A stretch of DNA of 64,000 nucleotides from Salinisphaera sp. T31B1 (GCF_040361275.1 NZ_APNH01000005.1:310001-374000), one strand, 5' to 3'; numbered from the stretch's first letter, positions 25,803-35,194 are shown. Program-made: numbers and translations. The notes: generated from the letters alone by a model not told the origin.

Positions 25803-26293
25803 TGTGGGCTGCTCCCATGATCGGCAATCGGCTGATAAGCGGTGCGCTCGCCCGGTTGGCCATAGTGCGGCCGGCCATACAGCGGAAAGATCGTGGTGTA
25901 GCCGGGCACCGGCACCTGTTCGCCCGATCCGCCCGAAAGATGCGGGAAGATATAGAGCGTCAAATCCGGATTGGGCAGTCGCGAGAACTGGCTGTGAATC
26001 TCGTTGGTCGCGGTGCGCGTGTAGGCGCTGCGCTCGGCAGTCAGCTTCTGCGCGCCGAGCGGCCGGCGCAGCGCCGAGCGGGCACGTTGTAGATTCGTCG
26101 TGTGATCACCGTCACTGTCGCCGTCTGACGCTGGCGAAGCTCGACCGGTGGTCGTGTTCTGCCAGATCCCGGCCATGGTCGTGCCGTGGGTCGGCAGCAA
26201 CTCCTCCTGCGAGGTCGCACAGCCCAAGAGGGCCATGGCCGCCGTCAGCGCGAGGCCGCTAATCGAGGCTGCTTGCGCGTGTGGGATGCGCAT
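25799..26293 (-). CDS. Conjugative transfer region lipoprotein (TIGR03751)
   Basis: This 164-residue lipoprotein has the lipobox ALLGC and then ATSQEELLPTHGTTMAGIW, typical of this conserved T4SS lipoprotein. Its C-terminal part ends PVPGYTTIFPLYGRPHYGQPGE, matching the family's Pro/Tyr-rich end. It may be the VirB7-like partner of the outer-membrane core. It begins inside the end of the PFL_4705 gene (35-base overlap) and its stop overlaps the ATPase start. Confidence 0.88.
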   Translation of the reverse strand: MRIPHAQAASISGLALTAAMALLGCATSQEELLPTHGTTMAGIWQNTTTGRASPASDGDSDGDHTTNLQRARSALRRPLGAQKLTAERSAYTRTATNEIHSQFSRLPNPDLTLYIFPHLSGGSGEQVPVPGYTTIFPLYGRPHYGQPGERTAYQPIADHGSSPQ

Positions 26294-27704
26294 AATGCAC
26301 CTTCCGTCCTTGGTGTTCGTAGTCGATGGGCAGCTGCTTGTCGATGTTCACCGCGACGGCCTGGCCCGGCGGGACATAGACGGCATCGAAAGTCTGGCCA
26401 AAGCGTTTCTGGATCCACTGGCGCACTTCGTTAAGGCCGGAGGACGCCGCCGAACCGGCGATATACTTGCCGACATTGCCGGTGACGCCCGTGGTGGTAC
26501 CGAGGCCCGATACGCTGGTGGTGGTCTCACCGCCGGCATAAGCGTTGGCGCCGGCCGCACCGGCCGACAGCAGCAGACTCGTCAGGATGAATGAGCGCGC
26601 ATTGGTCTTGCGCGTGCCGGCGACACAGGGCACGCCCTGGGGATTGGACAGATAGCCGATCTCGTCATCATTGCTGTCATTGGAGCCGCCTTCGCCCGGC
26701 GTGTCGGATTTCGGCACGGTCCGGATCGTGCCGTCTTGGAAGACGAACGCGATCGACTTGACCTTCCCGCGCACGCACGACAGCGTCCAGTCGCCGGTGG
26801 CCGTGCCGGAGACGATCGCGCCCTTGAGCTCGGGCAACTGGATACCGTTGGCGGTCAGGTTCTTCGGGCCGATGACCACTTTGAAGGGATAGGGGTCGGT
26901 GACCGACCCGTTGATCGGCACACGGCCGAGCAGGGCGGTCATGGCCACGGACCCGACCAACGTCGCGTTCTTCGGTACGGTATAAACCGGCGTGCCGGCC
27001 GCGGCCTGGTTGTCGTTACCGGACAGGGCCCGGTCGGCGCGTTGGCCGGCCGAGGCCACCGCCTGTTTGCCGGAGGCGAACGCCGTCGAAAACGCCGAGC
27101 CGCCGTTGTCGGATTGACCGTTGCCATCCTCGGAACCGGCGCTTGCGGCGCTGACTCCCAGCGGATTGACCCACGACAGCCCGCCCTGAGCGTCGGCCGG
27201 CGTCTCGTCGTTCAGGCCGAGGCCGACCGGCATGTCGTTGTTGTTTTTGTTGTCATCGGAGTCGATGTTGATCGTCGCGCGCAGACCTTCGATCTTGCGA
27301 TTCAACGACTCCACCAGTGAGCTACGCTGATGCCGGCTTTCCGATTGTTGCTTGGCCAGAGCGTTGTTGATCGCGCCCTGCATATTGTGTTTTTGCTTGG
27401 CCAGCTGCTCGTTCTGTTCGCGCAGCTTTTCCGACTGCTTCTGTGAGTCGGCTAACTGCTGTCGCATCTGCTGTACCTGTGCGACCAGCGTCGAGACCGT
27501 GTCCTTGGGGCTGTCGGCCTCGACGCCAAGCGCATTGCGCTCGCTTTCGGTCAACTGGCGGGTGGCCGGACCCTGTTTCTTGTCGGCCGTGGCCGTTTGA
27601 TCGTCACCGCGGTGCAGGCAGGAGCGCAGGCCGAGCACCAAACCGATGGCGATCAATACCGGCACGCCGAACTTGAGCAGGGCATTGGACTTAATCTGCA
27701 TCAT
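26259..27704 (-). CDS. ICE protein, PFL_4705 family (TraB/VirB10-like)
   Basis: This 481-residue protein has one N-terminal membrane anchor (LLKFGVPVLIAIGLVLGL), then a long coiled coil (about residues 60-145, LVAQVQQMRQQLADSQKQ) and a C-terminal beta domain with VYTVPKNATLVGSVAMTALL. This is the TraB/VirB10 plan: inner-membrane anchored, spanning the periplasm to the outer-membrane core, and sensing energy from the ATPases. Length and motifs fit TIGR03752. A late hydrophobic helix (ILTSLLLSAGAAGANAYA) may form the outer-membrane antenna. Confidence 0.92.
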   Translation of the reverse strand: MMQIKSNALLKFGVPVLIAIGLVLGLRSCLHRGDDQTATADKKQGPATRQLTESERNALGVEADSPKDTVSTLVAQVQQMRQQLADSQKQSEKLREQNEQLAKQKHNMQGAINNALAKQQSESRHQRSSLVESLNRKIEGLRATINIDSDDNKNNNDMPVGLGLNDETPADAQGGLSWVNPLGVSAASAGSEDGNGQSDNGGSAFSTAFASGKQAVASAGQRADRALSGNDNQAAAGTPVYTVPKNATLVGSVAMTALLGRVPINGSVTDPYPFKVVIGPKNLTANGIQLPELKGAIVSGTATGDWTLSCVRGKVKSIAFVFQDGTIRTVPKSDTPGEGGSNDSNDDEIGYLSNPQGVPCVAGTRKTNARSFILTSLLLSAGAAGANAYAGGETTTSVSGLGTTTGVTGNVGKYIAGSAASSGLNEVRQWIQKRFGQTFDAVYVPPGQAVAVNIDKQLPIDYEHQGRKVHYAHPTRASSLD

Positions 27705-28602
27705 CGGCCTCCGTTGCCCTATCGCCCGCCGGCGGGGTCAGCGCATCGGACAGCCCGCCGTTTTTCGTTACCGCGAACAGCGTTGTGGTATCGATCAGCG
27801 CGCCGGCCGGCCCGACCGTGTCGTGCATGAAACTGGCCGCATAGAAGGCGCCGGCGAGATTCCGCGGATCGAGCTGAAAGCGTCGGTTGGGATCGCGATT
27901 GGTGATTTCGATCGCGGTCACCGTGTAGGGCGCTTCGCGCCATGCGGCGAGCGGCTTAGCGGCCACTGGATAAGCTGGCAGCAAGCCTGAAATGCCGCCA
28001 TGGGCCACCGCGATGCGATGAATCCGGCGGCTTCCGGCCACAATCCGCTGCGGTGAATACAGCGCCTGTGCGGCGTGGCGGACCAGCGCCACCGGAATCG
28101 GCGCGCCCTGATAACGCGATCCGCCGGGGAACGCGTCGGGCGGTACCGGTTTGTATTGGGCTTGCGACGTCGACCCCTGATCGGCGCCGCCGGAAGCCTG
28201 GCCCTTCGACGTCTGATCGGGATCGATCTCGACTTTCACGGTCTCGTCAGACGCGTGTTTCACGCCCGACAGATCGAACAACAGGATCTGGCCGGTTGTC
28301 ATGTCCTGGATCTGGACGCGCTGGGTATCGAATGGCTTTTTGGCTTTCAGATACACCGCGCCGCCCGTCGACTGCACGCGCAAAACGTCGGGATTGGCGA
28401 TTTTCGGCGGCAGGCCGACCCGGACTTCGTGGCCGAAGACCACGATGCGTTCGGTACCGACCGGCAGCTTGATGTCGATGGGCTCGCGCTTCGAGTGCCG
28501 AATATCGGTCGCGTGGGCGCTCGTAAACGCGGTCAAGGCAAGCACGAGCACGCCGAACAACGCCCGCCAGTAGCTGCGATCGGTTGGATGGGCGGGTTTC
28601 AT
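27691..28602 (-). CDS. ICE protein, PFL_4704 family (TraK/VirB9-like)
   Basis: This 303-residue secreted protein has a signal peptide ending at TSAHA. Its beta-rich N-terminal domain (RIVVFGHEVRVGLPPKIAN, LRVQSTGGAVYLKAKKPF) and C-terminal ITNRDPNRRFQLDPRNL are typical of TIGR03749. It would be the secretin-like or VirB9-like component of the outer-membrane core complex. Its start shares one base with the stop of the PFL_4703 gene. Confidence 0.9.
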   Translation of the reverse strand: MKPAHPTDRSYWRALFGVLVLALTAFTSAHATDIRHSKREPIDIKLPVGTERIVVFGHEVRVGLPPKIANPDVLRVQSTGGAVYLKAKKPFDTQRVQIQDMTTGQILLFDLSGVKHASDETVKVEIDPDQTSKGQASGGADQGSTSQAQYKPVPPDAFPGGSRYQGAPIPVALVRHAAQALYSPQRIVAGSRRIHRIAVAHGGISGLLPAYPVAAKPLAAWREAPYTVTAIEITNRDPNRRFQLDPRNLAGAFYAASFMHDTVGPAGALIDTTTLFAVTKNGGLSDALTPPAGDRATEADDAD

Positions 28603-29291
28603 CAGGAATCATCCTCCCCGGTACCGGCCTCGGCCGGGCTGATATTGGTGGTCTCGGAGGCCGGTGTCTTATGCGGCCAGCTCAGGCGCACCGCCGGCTT
28701 GGCAAAGCAGTCCAGTTGCAGGCCGAAGGGATTGGTTTCGGGATCGACGTCGGCTCGCACCACCCGCAGGAAATAACGGATATACAGGTCGCGAACCGGG
28801 GTTCCCTGCAGGTATTCGTTGATCTCGGCGTTGAGCGAGATGACCCAGTGATCGCGATCGAGGATCGTGACGTCTTCGGGTTGATAACCGTGGCCGGGAA
28901 TCTCCTGGAGGGTGCGCACGCGATCATCAAGCTCGTTGCGATGCACACGCCGCTTGTAGTTGCGGGCGAGTTCGGTCTGGCAACTGGGCGTCAGATAAGA
29001 CGCATAACGGCGCAGATTGGCCTTGTAATCGACCTCGCCGTCCTTGGGCCAGTGGTTGATCTGTTGCCAGATATACAGGCCGAAGGAATACACCGTGGAC
29101 GGAGGCACTTGCCACCACTTGCGGGTCGAGCCACTGCGCAGATCGGGCGGATTATGGATGGTCAGATCCTGTGGGGCCTGGTACCAGCCGTAACCCGCAC
29201 CGCACAGGAGCAGCGCCAACACCGCGATAATAACGCGCAGCGTTGCGATATGTGCGTCGCGGGCCGCGTTGCCATGGCGAAACCTGCTCAC
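28602..29291 (-). CDS. ICE protein, PFL_4703 family (TraE/VirB8-like)
   Basis: This 229-residue protein has a short cytoplasmic N-terminus and one membrane helix (ATLRVIIAVLALLLCGAGYGWY). A periplasmic NTF2-like domain follows, with WWQVPPSTVYSFGLYIWQQ and the DHWVISLNAEINEYLQG motif of TIGR03746. It is an inner-membrane scaffold equivalent to VirB8/TraE. It overlaps the gene at 29671 by four bases. Confidence 0.9.
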   Translation of the reverse strand: MSRFRHGNAARDAHIATLRVIIAVLALLLCGAGYGWYQAPQDLTIHNPPDLRSGSTRKWWQVPPSTVYSFGLYIWQQINHWPKDGEVDYKANLRRYASYLTPSCQTELARNYKRRVHRNELDDRVRTLQEIPGHGYQPEDVTILDRDHWVISLNAEINEYLQGTPVRDLYIRYFLRVVRADVDPETNPFGLQLDCFAKPAVRLSWPHKTPASETTNISPAEAGTGEDDS

Positions 29292-29671
29292 AGGGGGTCC
29301 CCGGTATGAAAACTGCGATCTCGGCGGGGGCGATAGGTCGCGGTCTCAATGATCAGTCCGGCGCTGTTGAAGCCGCGTTGGGCCGCGATCCACTGCAGGC
29401 GGCGGTACAGCCAGGTCTCGGGCCGGCCGCGCCGCAGCCGACGCATGAGCGTGCCGCCGAACCAGATCGCGATGCCGGCGCACACGAACATCACGGTCGG
29501 CAACATCGCGATCATGCCGATGGACCACCAGCCGATAATGCCGAGCGGAATGCCGGCCAGTAGGCCGCTGACCGCCACGACGCCGACCTCGCGGCCCGTC
29601 ATGCCGCGAAAGACAATCGGGGCCTTGTTGAGCCGGGTCGGCACGAACGCGATGGTGTATTGGTCCGCCAT
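29288..29671 (-). CDS. Conjugative transfer region protein TIGR03750 (TraL/VirB3-like)
   Basis: This 127-residue protein begins with FVPTRLNKAPIVFRGMTGRE, the typical start of TIGR03750, followed by two membrane helices (GVVAVSGLLAGIPLGIIGWW and IAMLPTVMFVCAGIAIWF). The basic C-terminal part (RRLRRGRPETWLYRRLQW) is probably cytoplasmic. The size and helix arrangement match TraL/VirB3, which partners the TraC ATPase. Confidence 0.9.
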   Translation of the reverse strand: MADQYTIAFVPTRLNKAPIVFRGMTGREVGVVAVSGLLAGIPLGIIGWWSIGMIAMLPTVMFVCAGIAIWFGGTLMRRLRRGRPETWLYRRLQWIAAQRGFNSAGLIIETATYRPRRDRSFHTGDPL

Positions 29672-29683
29672 GAAATACGCGCT

Positions 29684-30097
29684 TCACGCCAGGATGTCGG
29701 ACGCCTTGTTGGCGAGCCAGATCAGGATCACGACGAGCACGACACCGACCACGACGACGGTGGCGAACTCGCCCCATTCGCCGCGCTTGGTGGCCTCCCG
29801 GAACTTGCCGAGCGCACTGCCGGCAACCACCAGAAACCCGGCCGTGGTCAGAATCAGACCGAGCAGGACCGCGGCATCGGCGAGATAGCCCTGGATGTTG
29901 TCGTAGAGGCTGCCGCCCCCACCGCCATTGCTCGGCTGTTCGATGCTGGGCAGATCGGCAAGCGCGACCTGCGGCAGGATGGCCAATGCCAGAAGCGCTG
30001 CGGATAGGGGCTTCCGGACGCGGCCTACGGCGTGTCCGAGGGTTCGCGCCAAGGCGAGCCGCTGAACAAAGGCGGTCAGTTTGATAAGGCGTTGCAT
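29684..30097 (-). CDS. ICE membrane protein, PFL_4702 family (TIGR03745)
   Basis: This 137-residue protein has a long N-terminal signal or anchor (PLSAALLALAILPQVALA), a Gly-rich linker, and two hydrophobic helices (AAVLLGLILTTAGFLVVAGS and TVVVVGVVLVVILIWLANK). The family is conserved next to the PFL_4701 and RAQPRD genes, and it is a candidate pilin or pilus-associated membrane protein. Confidence 0.88.
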   Translation of the reverse strand: MQRLIKLTAFVQRLALARTLGHAVGRVRKPLSAALLALAILPQVALADLPSIEQPSNGGGGGSLYDNIQGYLADAAVLLGLILTTAGFLVVAGSALGKFREATKRGEWGEFATVVVVGVVLVVILIWLANKASDILA

Positions 30098-30116
30098 GGT
30101 GCAGTTCCCCCGTGGG

Positions 30117-30350
30117 TCAGAGGTTGGAAAGCGCGATCCAGAGGATCACGAGGGTCAGCGCGACGATGCGCACAACGGCACGCTGCGCGATGGGCGTATC
30201 CACGCGGGTCTTCGCCCAGCCCAGATACACCGAAAGCAAAGCCCAGCCGGCCCAGAGCAGGATCGCGGTGGCGATAACGCCGGCCGCCATCACCGCGATG
30301 GTCGATGTCGACCCGCCGGCGGCGTTGTCGAAGGCCGCGCTCGGGCTCAT
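30117..30350 (-). CDS. ICE protein, PFL_4701 family (small membrane protein)
   Basis: This 77-residue protein has two hydrophobic helices (TIAVMAAGVIATAILLWAGW and VVRIVALTLVILWIALSNL) joined by WAKTRVD.., fitting TIGR03758. Size and topology resemble prepilins such as TraA, but the role is unproven. It overlaps the RAQPRD gene by four bases. Confidence 0.88.
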   Translation of the reverse strand: MSPSAAFDNAAGGSTSTIAVMAAGVIATAILLWAGWALLSVYLGWAKTRVDTPIAQRAVVRIVALTLVILWIALSNL

Positions 30351-30715
30351 GGACGGGGGCCGGGATCCTGGGCCAGATATTGGCCGGACAGCGGCGCCGG
30401 CTGGCGGGGCGGCAGTCGCGGCGGCGCGAGATAAGCCCGCAGGCCGTTTCGGATGTTGTTCACATTGGCCCGCAACCGGCCGACATCGAGAAGTACGCGT
30501 CGGCCGGATTGTTCACGTTGTCGGACGGCCAGCCGGTCGATGACCGTATTGATGCGGGCCAGCTGTTTTTCGATCAGGGCGATGTCCTCGCGCTGGATCG
30601 GATCGCGCGGTTCGGCCGCGTTCGCGGCCTGGCATGCGCTGCCCGCGGCCACCCCGCCGATCGTCAGCGCGATGGCGAGTTTCAGCCCGGCTCGAGAAGA
30701 AGTGGCATCAGTCAC
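30347..30715 (-). CDS. RAQPRD family ICE protein
   Basis: This 122-residue secreted protein has a signal peptide and a helical domain (REDIALIEKQLARINTVIDR, then LLDVGRLRANVNNIRNGLRAYL). The name-giving RAQPRD motif is degenerate here (RLPPRQPAPLSGQYL). Family members lie at this place in nearly all PFGI-1-class elements; the exact role is unknown. Confidence 0.85.
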   Translation of the reverse strand: MTDATSSRAGLKLAIALTIGGVAAGSACQAANAAEPRDPIQREDIALIEKQLARINTVIDRLAVRQREQSGRRVLLDVGRLRANVNNIRNGLRAYLAPPRLPPRQPAPLSGQYLAQDPGPRP

Positions 30716-30858
30716 GTCGATGGCCCTCGTGATGGCTGACTAGGACGTGGGCCGCATCCTTCCAAAGCGGGCGCGCGGTGTGACAAAAAACCCCTGCAGC
30801 GGGCGTCGGAATTTTTTCGAGGCTCGCCCAGTGCCGTTAAGCCGGGCCTGGATCACAC

Positions 30859-31557
30859 CTAGAGATATTTCTTGAACGAGCCGGTCGTCACGGAGATCAA
30901 TAAGCCGAACAAGAGTGCGCAGGGCACAAGAAACGTGTTCGGGTTGACCGAGAACGGCACCGACAGATAAATGAGCCAACCGAGGATGAACACGGGGCCG
31001 GTCAGACGTTTGGCGTGGTGATAGATGAACGCCGACTCACGCCCGGCGCCGAACTTGCGCAGATCGCGCCGGACCAGGCCGTCGACGATGCCCACGAACG
31101 CGGCCATGACGAACAGGGGCACGGTCAGGGTCAGAATGAATACGCGTACCAGGACCACGAGCGAGACGTCGATCCCGGCCTGGCCGTAGGTGGCGATCGT
31201 GGCCGCCCAACCCTCGCTGCTGGTGTGTGCGGCAAACCAGGTCGCGATGCCGGTCCAGACAAAGACCGCGTCATAGACTTTGGTGATGACCAGGCGAGCC
31301 CTATCCACCGGGCGGGCGAAGATCAGCGAGTGGGTGAACTGTGTATCGATCCAGCCGAGCTCGTGGGTGAGCACGCCCTGCGCGTGGCGCGCTCCCGGCT
31401 GGCTCCACCAGCCGCAATAGATACCGATCCATTCGACCGCAATCGAGGTCAACATCGACACGGCGACCACGGCGATGATCCGAAACGGCAGGCCGACGGC
31501 CCAGCCGAACCAGGTCGGGCTTTTCTTCGCCGGATGGCTATCACGACCGCGCGCCAT
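30859..31557 (-). CDS. ICE membrane protein, PFL_4697 family
   Basis: This 232-residue inner-membrane protein has about four helices (IIAVVAVSMLTSIAVEWIGI, ILTLTVPLFVMAAFVGIVDG, and PVFILGWLIYLSVPF). The conserved GWIDTQFTHSLIF and VDGLVRRDLRKFGAGRESAF of TIGR03747 are present. It always accompanies TraD in this ICE class and may anchor or modulate the coupling protein. It begins two bases after the traD stop. Confidence 0.9.
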   Translation of the reverse strand: MARGRDSHPAKKSPTWFGWAVGLPFRIIAVVAVSMLTSIAVEWIGIYCGWWSQPGARHAQGVLTHELGWIDTQFTHSLIFARPVDRARLVITKVYDAVFVWTGIATWFAAHTSSEGWAATIATYGQAGIDVSLVVLVRVFILTLTVPLFVMAAFVGIVDGLVRRDLRKFGAGRESAFIYHHAKRLTGPVFILGWLIYLSVPFSVNPNTFLVPCALLFGLLISVTTGSFKKYL

Positions 31558-31559
31558 GC

Positions 31560-33788
31560 TTAATCCTCGTCGTCGGTGTCGAGCGCGAGGTCGTGAATGT
31601 TGTCGCCGGCCCAGGCACTGGCCGGGGCAGCCGAGCGCTGTCTTGCATCAGCATCGGTATCGGCGCCCGACGCGCCGGGCGACGCGAATCCGGTGGGTGC
31701 CGCGTTATCGATCGTGATCGGCGGCGGGGCGACATCGTCCCACCAGTGATCGGCGGTCTGGTAGCGCTCGCGCATGTGTTCGGCGATCTCGGACAGGTTG
31801 TTCGGGAGTTCCGCCGAGTCCTCGGCCTTGGGCAGCGGCATGCGGATCTTGAACAACTGACCGCCCTCGATCAGGGCGAACGCCTGACCCTTGGGCAGTG
31901 ACACCACATCGGCGGGCTCGAGCATGGGCTTGGGTATGGTCGACACGCGATCGCCGCCGCTCGAGGAAAAATCGGTGTCGGTATCGACATCGGAATTGTC
32001 CGAGGCCATGGAGACCAGCATCCGGGCGCTGACCATGACTTCGCGCAGCTGGCGCGTGAGCAGCTGGGCGGTGGTTTCCTCGCGCACGCGCAGCATGACG
32101 ATGTTGTTGAAGTTGCCGATGACCTGGCGCGCCTTGGGCGCGTTGCCGAGCCGCGCTTCGATATCGGACAGGGTCTGGGTATAGGCCGTGACCTGGATCC
32201 CGGCGCCGCCACCCTTGTTCATGAGCGGAATGAATTCGTCGCCGATGAGCTCGTTGAACTCGTCGCAATGCAGGTCGATCGTCGGTTTGGTGTCGGGATC
32301 CGCGCCGGGCAGACCGTCGTCGACGCCGCGCTTGTAAATGTCGCCAGCGACCGAGACCAGATCCGCGAACATGGAATTACCCACGGCCTGGGCGACCTCG
32401 AAGTCTGACAGGGCGTCCAGGCCGACATAGACGATACCGCGCTGACGGATCACCTGACGCCAGTCGAAGATCGGCCGTTCGTCGTCGATATCGTTGTAAT
32501 CCGGCGATAGGAGCTCGGCGGTCTTGCCGGTGGTCAATTTTTCCAACAGCGGCAACAGCGAGGCCACGATCTTGTCGAAATAGGTCTTGTCGTAGCGCAC
32601 GGCGGATCTGAGGCCCGCCAGCACGGGATCGGCAACCTTATTGCGCTGTAGGTAGATCTCGATCGCGACCACGCGATAATCCCGCCCCTGCATGTTGCGG
32701 GGGATTTTCTTCTCGTTGAGCCCGCCTTCGATCTCGATGATCTGTTGCCAGGCGGTCTCGTCAACCGCAGGCAGGGCGTGCTTGCCGTACTCGATCATGA
32801 GCTCGTCGATCGCCACCACGTCGGCCAGGATCTGTTCGTAGGTCGGCCGATAACCCAGCGCGTGCCGGGCTCGCGCCACGATATTCACGAAGCGCCAGGC
32901 GAACTCCCGAAAGGCCGCCGAGTTGCCTTCGCCGGATAACTGGCCGGACAAGCGCGTGGCGACTTCCGAGATCCGGCCAAAGCGGCCGACCGCGTTGTAC
33001 CGCGCCGAGACTTCCGGATAGCCGAGATGGAACACGCGGAACGCATCGAGTCGGCCGGCACGTTTGGCTTCGACGTATAGGCGTTTCATGAGATCGGCAT
33101 CGCCCTTGGGATCGATGACGATCACGACCTCGCCGCCGCCAATCTGTCGGCGGATGTCCTGCGTGACCAGCACTTCGGCAAACCGTGTCTTGCCGACACG
33201 GGTCGTGCCCTGAACCAGAGTATGGCCAACGCGTTCGCCCAGCGGCATATAGATATCGGTCTCGTTGGGCTCGACTGCATGCAGCGCCGGATCGCCACCG
33301 ACTGGCGGCAGCGGGCGAACCGGATTCAGGATTGTATCGGCGCGCAGCGCATCCACTAGCCAGGTCAGATGCCGCCGTTCCAGGGGTGCTTCGAGGGCGC
33401 GTGCGGTGCGATACGCCAGGCTCGGGCGCAGAAAAGACTGCGCTTCGGGCTGCTGGGCTTCATACAGCCGGCGCGTGTGCTGAACCTGCCAGCGGAAACC
33501 GCGCCCCAGCCAGAGATAGCGCTTGCTGACCGGGATCCGTCGAGCGGACACGGCGAAACGCGGGAGACGCCGCATGCCCCGGCGATAGCGTATGACCCGC
33601 CAGGCCTGGATGAAACGATGCCCGCCGAAAACCATGAAACCCCCGGCCATGCCGTAGCCGACGCTCGGAGCAAGCGCGAGCATCCAAGGCGAGACCACGC
33701 AGGCACACGCACACAGCCCGCAGGCGCCGGCCGTATAGATCTCGACGGCCGGTCGCAGATTGGCTTCGATGGGATGCGCGCTGGCCAT
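31560..33788 (-). CDS. traD: Type IV coupling protein TraD (SXT/PFGI-1 type)
   Basis: This 742-residue protein has two N-terminal membrane helices (GACGLCACACVVSPWMLALA and YGMAGGFMVFGG), then Walker A GTTRVGKTRFAE (about residue 200) and Walker B IDLHCDEFNEL (about 507). Allele-specific regions of TIGR03743 are recognisable (DIYMPLGERVGHTLVQG, YNDIDDERPIFDW). It is the hexameric motor that recruits the relaxase-DNA complex to the T4SS. The C-terminal about 100 residues are acidic and variable. It shares one base with the small gene upstream. Confidence 0.95.
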   Translation of the reverse strand: MASAHPIEANLRPAVEIYTAGACGLCACACVVSPWMLALAPSVGYGMAGGFMVFGGHRFIQAWRVIRYRRGMRRLPRFAVSARRIPVSKRYLWLGRGFRWQVQHTRRLYEAQQPEAQSFLRPSLAYRTARALEAPLERRHLTWLVDALRADTILNPVRPLPPVGGDPALHAVEPNETDIYMPLGERVGHTLVQGTTRVGKTRFAEVLVTQDIRRQIGGGEVVIVIDPKGDADLMKRLYVEAKRAGRLDAFRVFHLGYPEVSARYNAVGRFGRISEVATRLSGQLSGEGNSAAFREFAWRFVNIVARARHALGYRPTYEQILADVVAIDELMIEYGKHALPAVDETAWQQIIEIEGGLNEKKIPRNMQGRDYRVVAIEIYLQRNKVADPVLAGLRSAVRYDKTYFDKIVASLLPLLEKLTTGKTAELLSPDYNDIDDERPIFDWRQVIRQRGIVYVGLDALSDFEVAQAVGNSMFADLVSVAGDIYKRGVDDGLPGADPDTKPTIDLHCDEFNELIGDEFIPLMNKGGGAGIQVTAYTQTLSDIEARLGNAPKARQVIGNFNNIVMLRVREETTAQLLTRQLREVMVSARMLVSMASDNSDVDTDTDFSSSGGDRVSTIPKPMLEPADVVSLPKGQAFALIEGGQLFKIRMPLPKAEDSAELPNNLSEIAEHMRERYQTADHWWDDVAPPPITIDNAAPTGFASPGASGADTDADARQRSAAPASAWAGDNIHDLALDTDDED

Positions 33789-33976
33789 TACGGCGTGCGC
33801 AGCGCCTTCGCCGTGCGACCGCCGTTCGCCTGTTCGCGGCGAATCTCGTCATAGAGATTGACTCGGGCGCGCCGAAACACGTCGTGGATGGCATCGGTGG
33901 CCCCTTGCCGGGTGGCTTCGACGTTCTCGTGATAGACACTCGACTGATCGATGGGGTGAGGCGCGTGTTGGCTCAT
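33788..33976 (-). CDS. Small conserved T4SS-operon protein
   Basis: This 62-residue soluble protein (SSVYHENVEATRQGATDAIHDVFRRARVNLYDEIRREQA) is mostly helical. Short proteins like it are found immediately before traD in related elements; no function is known. It is translationally coupled on both sides (ATGA upstream, one-base overlap with traD), which supports it as a real gene. Confidence 0.7.
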   Translation of the reverse strand: MSQHAPHPIDQSSVYHENVEATRQGATDAIHDVFRRARVNLYDEIRREQANGGRTAKALRTP

Positions 33977-34506
33977 TGCTGAACGCCCTGGGGCGTGATG
34001 AGGAGGGGGTAGTGCGCTAGGTCCAGGCGGGCCGCGATGTCGTTACCGGCCACCGGCCGCAGCACGAGGCCTTTGCCTATGCGGCGCAGCTGTTTCAGTT
34101 GGGTCGCGGAATCGACGTTGACGACCAGGCCCACGGCGTGCAGATCCCGCAAGCGGTCGCCCCGTTGTTTCAGCCAACGCAACGACAGTGGATCGGCGCC
34201 GATGATGAAAAACGGGGTCATGCCCGCCGGCAGCGTCAGGTGTCGCGCGCGCACCGAGCCGGGCGAGAGCCGGTCCGAGTGGACCGGCAGCATGTCGGCT
34301 TCGCGCACGGGGCCGCGGCTCATCGCCTCGGCCCGGGCGCTGTAGGCGTGTTGCTCGTCGACCCCGGCCCCGGCAATCGGGGCGTAGTAGGACCGCGCCG
34401 ATTGTCCGCCGTGGTCGGCGACCACGGTGAGCTTGGCCTGGGCGACGGCCAGCGGCGCCAGGCCGGCGATCAAAGCGCATAACAGCGTCCGATCAATCGA
34501 GCGCAT
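33973..34506 (-). CDS. ICE protein, PFL_4695 family
   Basis: This 177-residue secreted protein has an N-terminal signal (TLLCALIAGLAPLAVAQA). It then reads LTVVADHGGQSARSYYAPI and RKRGDRL-type text near LRDLHAVGLVVNVDS, typical of TIGR03765. A thioredoxin-like or periplasmic cofactor role is sometimes suggested for the family, but it is unproven. GGGAG precedes ATG 34506; an upstream in-frame ATG at 34524 lies further inside the transglycosylase gene. Confidence 0.85.
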   Translation of the reverse strand: MRSIDRTLLCALIAGLAPLAVAQAKLTVVADHGGQSARSYYAPIAGAGVDEQHAYSARAEAMSRGPVREADMLPVHSDRLSPGSVRARHLTLPAGMTPFFIIGADPLSLRWLKQRGDRLRDLHAVGLVVNVDSATQLKQLRRIGKGLVLRPVAGNDIAARLDLAHYPLLITPQGVQQ

Positions 34507-35191
34507 GAGAACTCCCGCTATCATGGGTGGGACTGATCCAAGTCACGCGGCTTGGGCTGCTCGCATGCGCCTCATCGGCCGCGGGGCCGGCCGCTGCGAC
34601 CGACTGTGCGCGTGCCGTGCGTGACGTGTGGCCGGTCGCCACGTGCACGGACGCGTCGCGCAATCGCGCGAGCTCGCGCTTGAAGGCCGCGCGATAGCGC
34701 GCGGCCGGGGCGCCGCCGGCGGGACGGTGATAACAGCCCGCCGCGTCAATCCAGCTGCCGCCCTGGCGTTGATGACAGTGATAAAGAATCGCCGCCGCGG
34801 CATCCAGGTTGGCGTAGGGATTGAGCGCGGCACAGGGATCGGCGAAACGCCCGCCGGCACTGAACAGCGTCTTCTGCCAATGCACGTTGAGTTGGCTGAT
34901 GCCGACATCGACGATCTTCGTGTGTGTGAGCGCGGTGGTCAGCGCCTGGCATGCTGCGGCGCGGGTGGCATAGCGCTCGCCGGATCCGGCGATGTTGAGT
35001 GTCCAGGGCCAGGGCCGGCGACCGAACGACAGCGTCGTAGCGGATTCAGTCAGCGACAGGGCATAGAGCATCACCGGCGGCACCTGGTGGGCGTGGGCGG
35101 CGTTCGTATACGCCGCCGGCACGGTGTGCGGCCCGGCGAACGCCAGCGGGGCCACGCACCAAACAAGCCAAAGCAGGGTGCACCGGCGCAT
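34493..35191 (-). CDS. Lytic transglycosylase of the T4SS (VirB1-like)
   Basis: This 232-residue secreted SLT-type enzyme has a signal peptide ending in AFAG and the region VPPVMLYALSLTESA, in which the E of TES is the likely catalytic Glu. The usual VDVGISQLNVHW and a later ANLDAAAAILYHCHQRQGGSW complete the fold. It would open local gaps in peptidoglycan for the transfer channel. The Ser/Thr-rich C-terminal tail is variable. Confidence 0.88.
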   Translation of the reverse strand: MRRCTLLWLVWCVAPLAFAGPHTVPAAYTNAAHAHQVPPVMLYALSLTESATTLSFGRRPWPWTLNIAGSGERYATRAAACQALTTALTHTKIVDVGISQLNVHWQKTLFSAGGRFADPCAALNPYANLDAAAAILYHCHQRQGGSWIDAAGCYHRPAGGAPAARYRAAFKRELARLRDASVHVATGHTSRTARAQSVAAAGPAADEAHASSPSRVTWISPTHDSGSSHALD

Positions 35192-35194
35192 GAT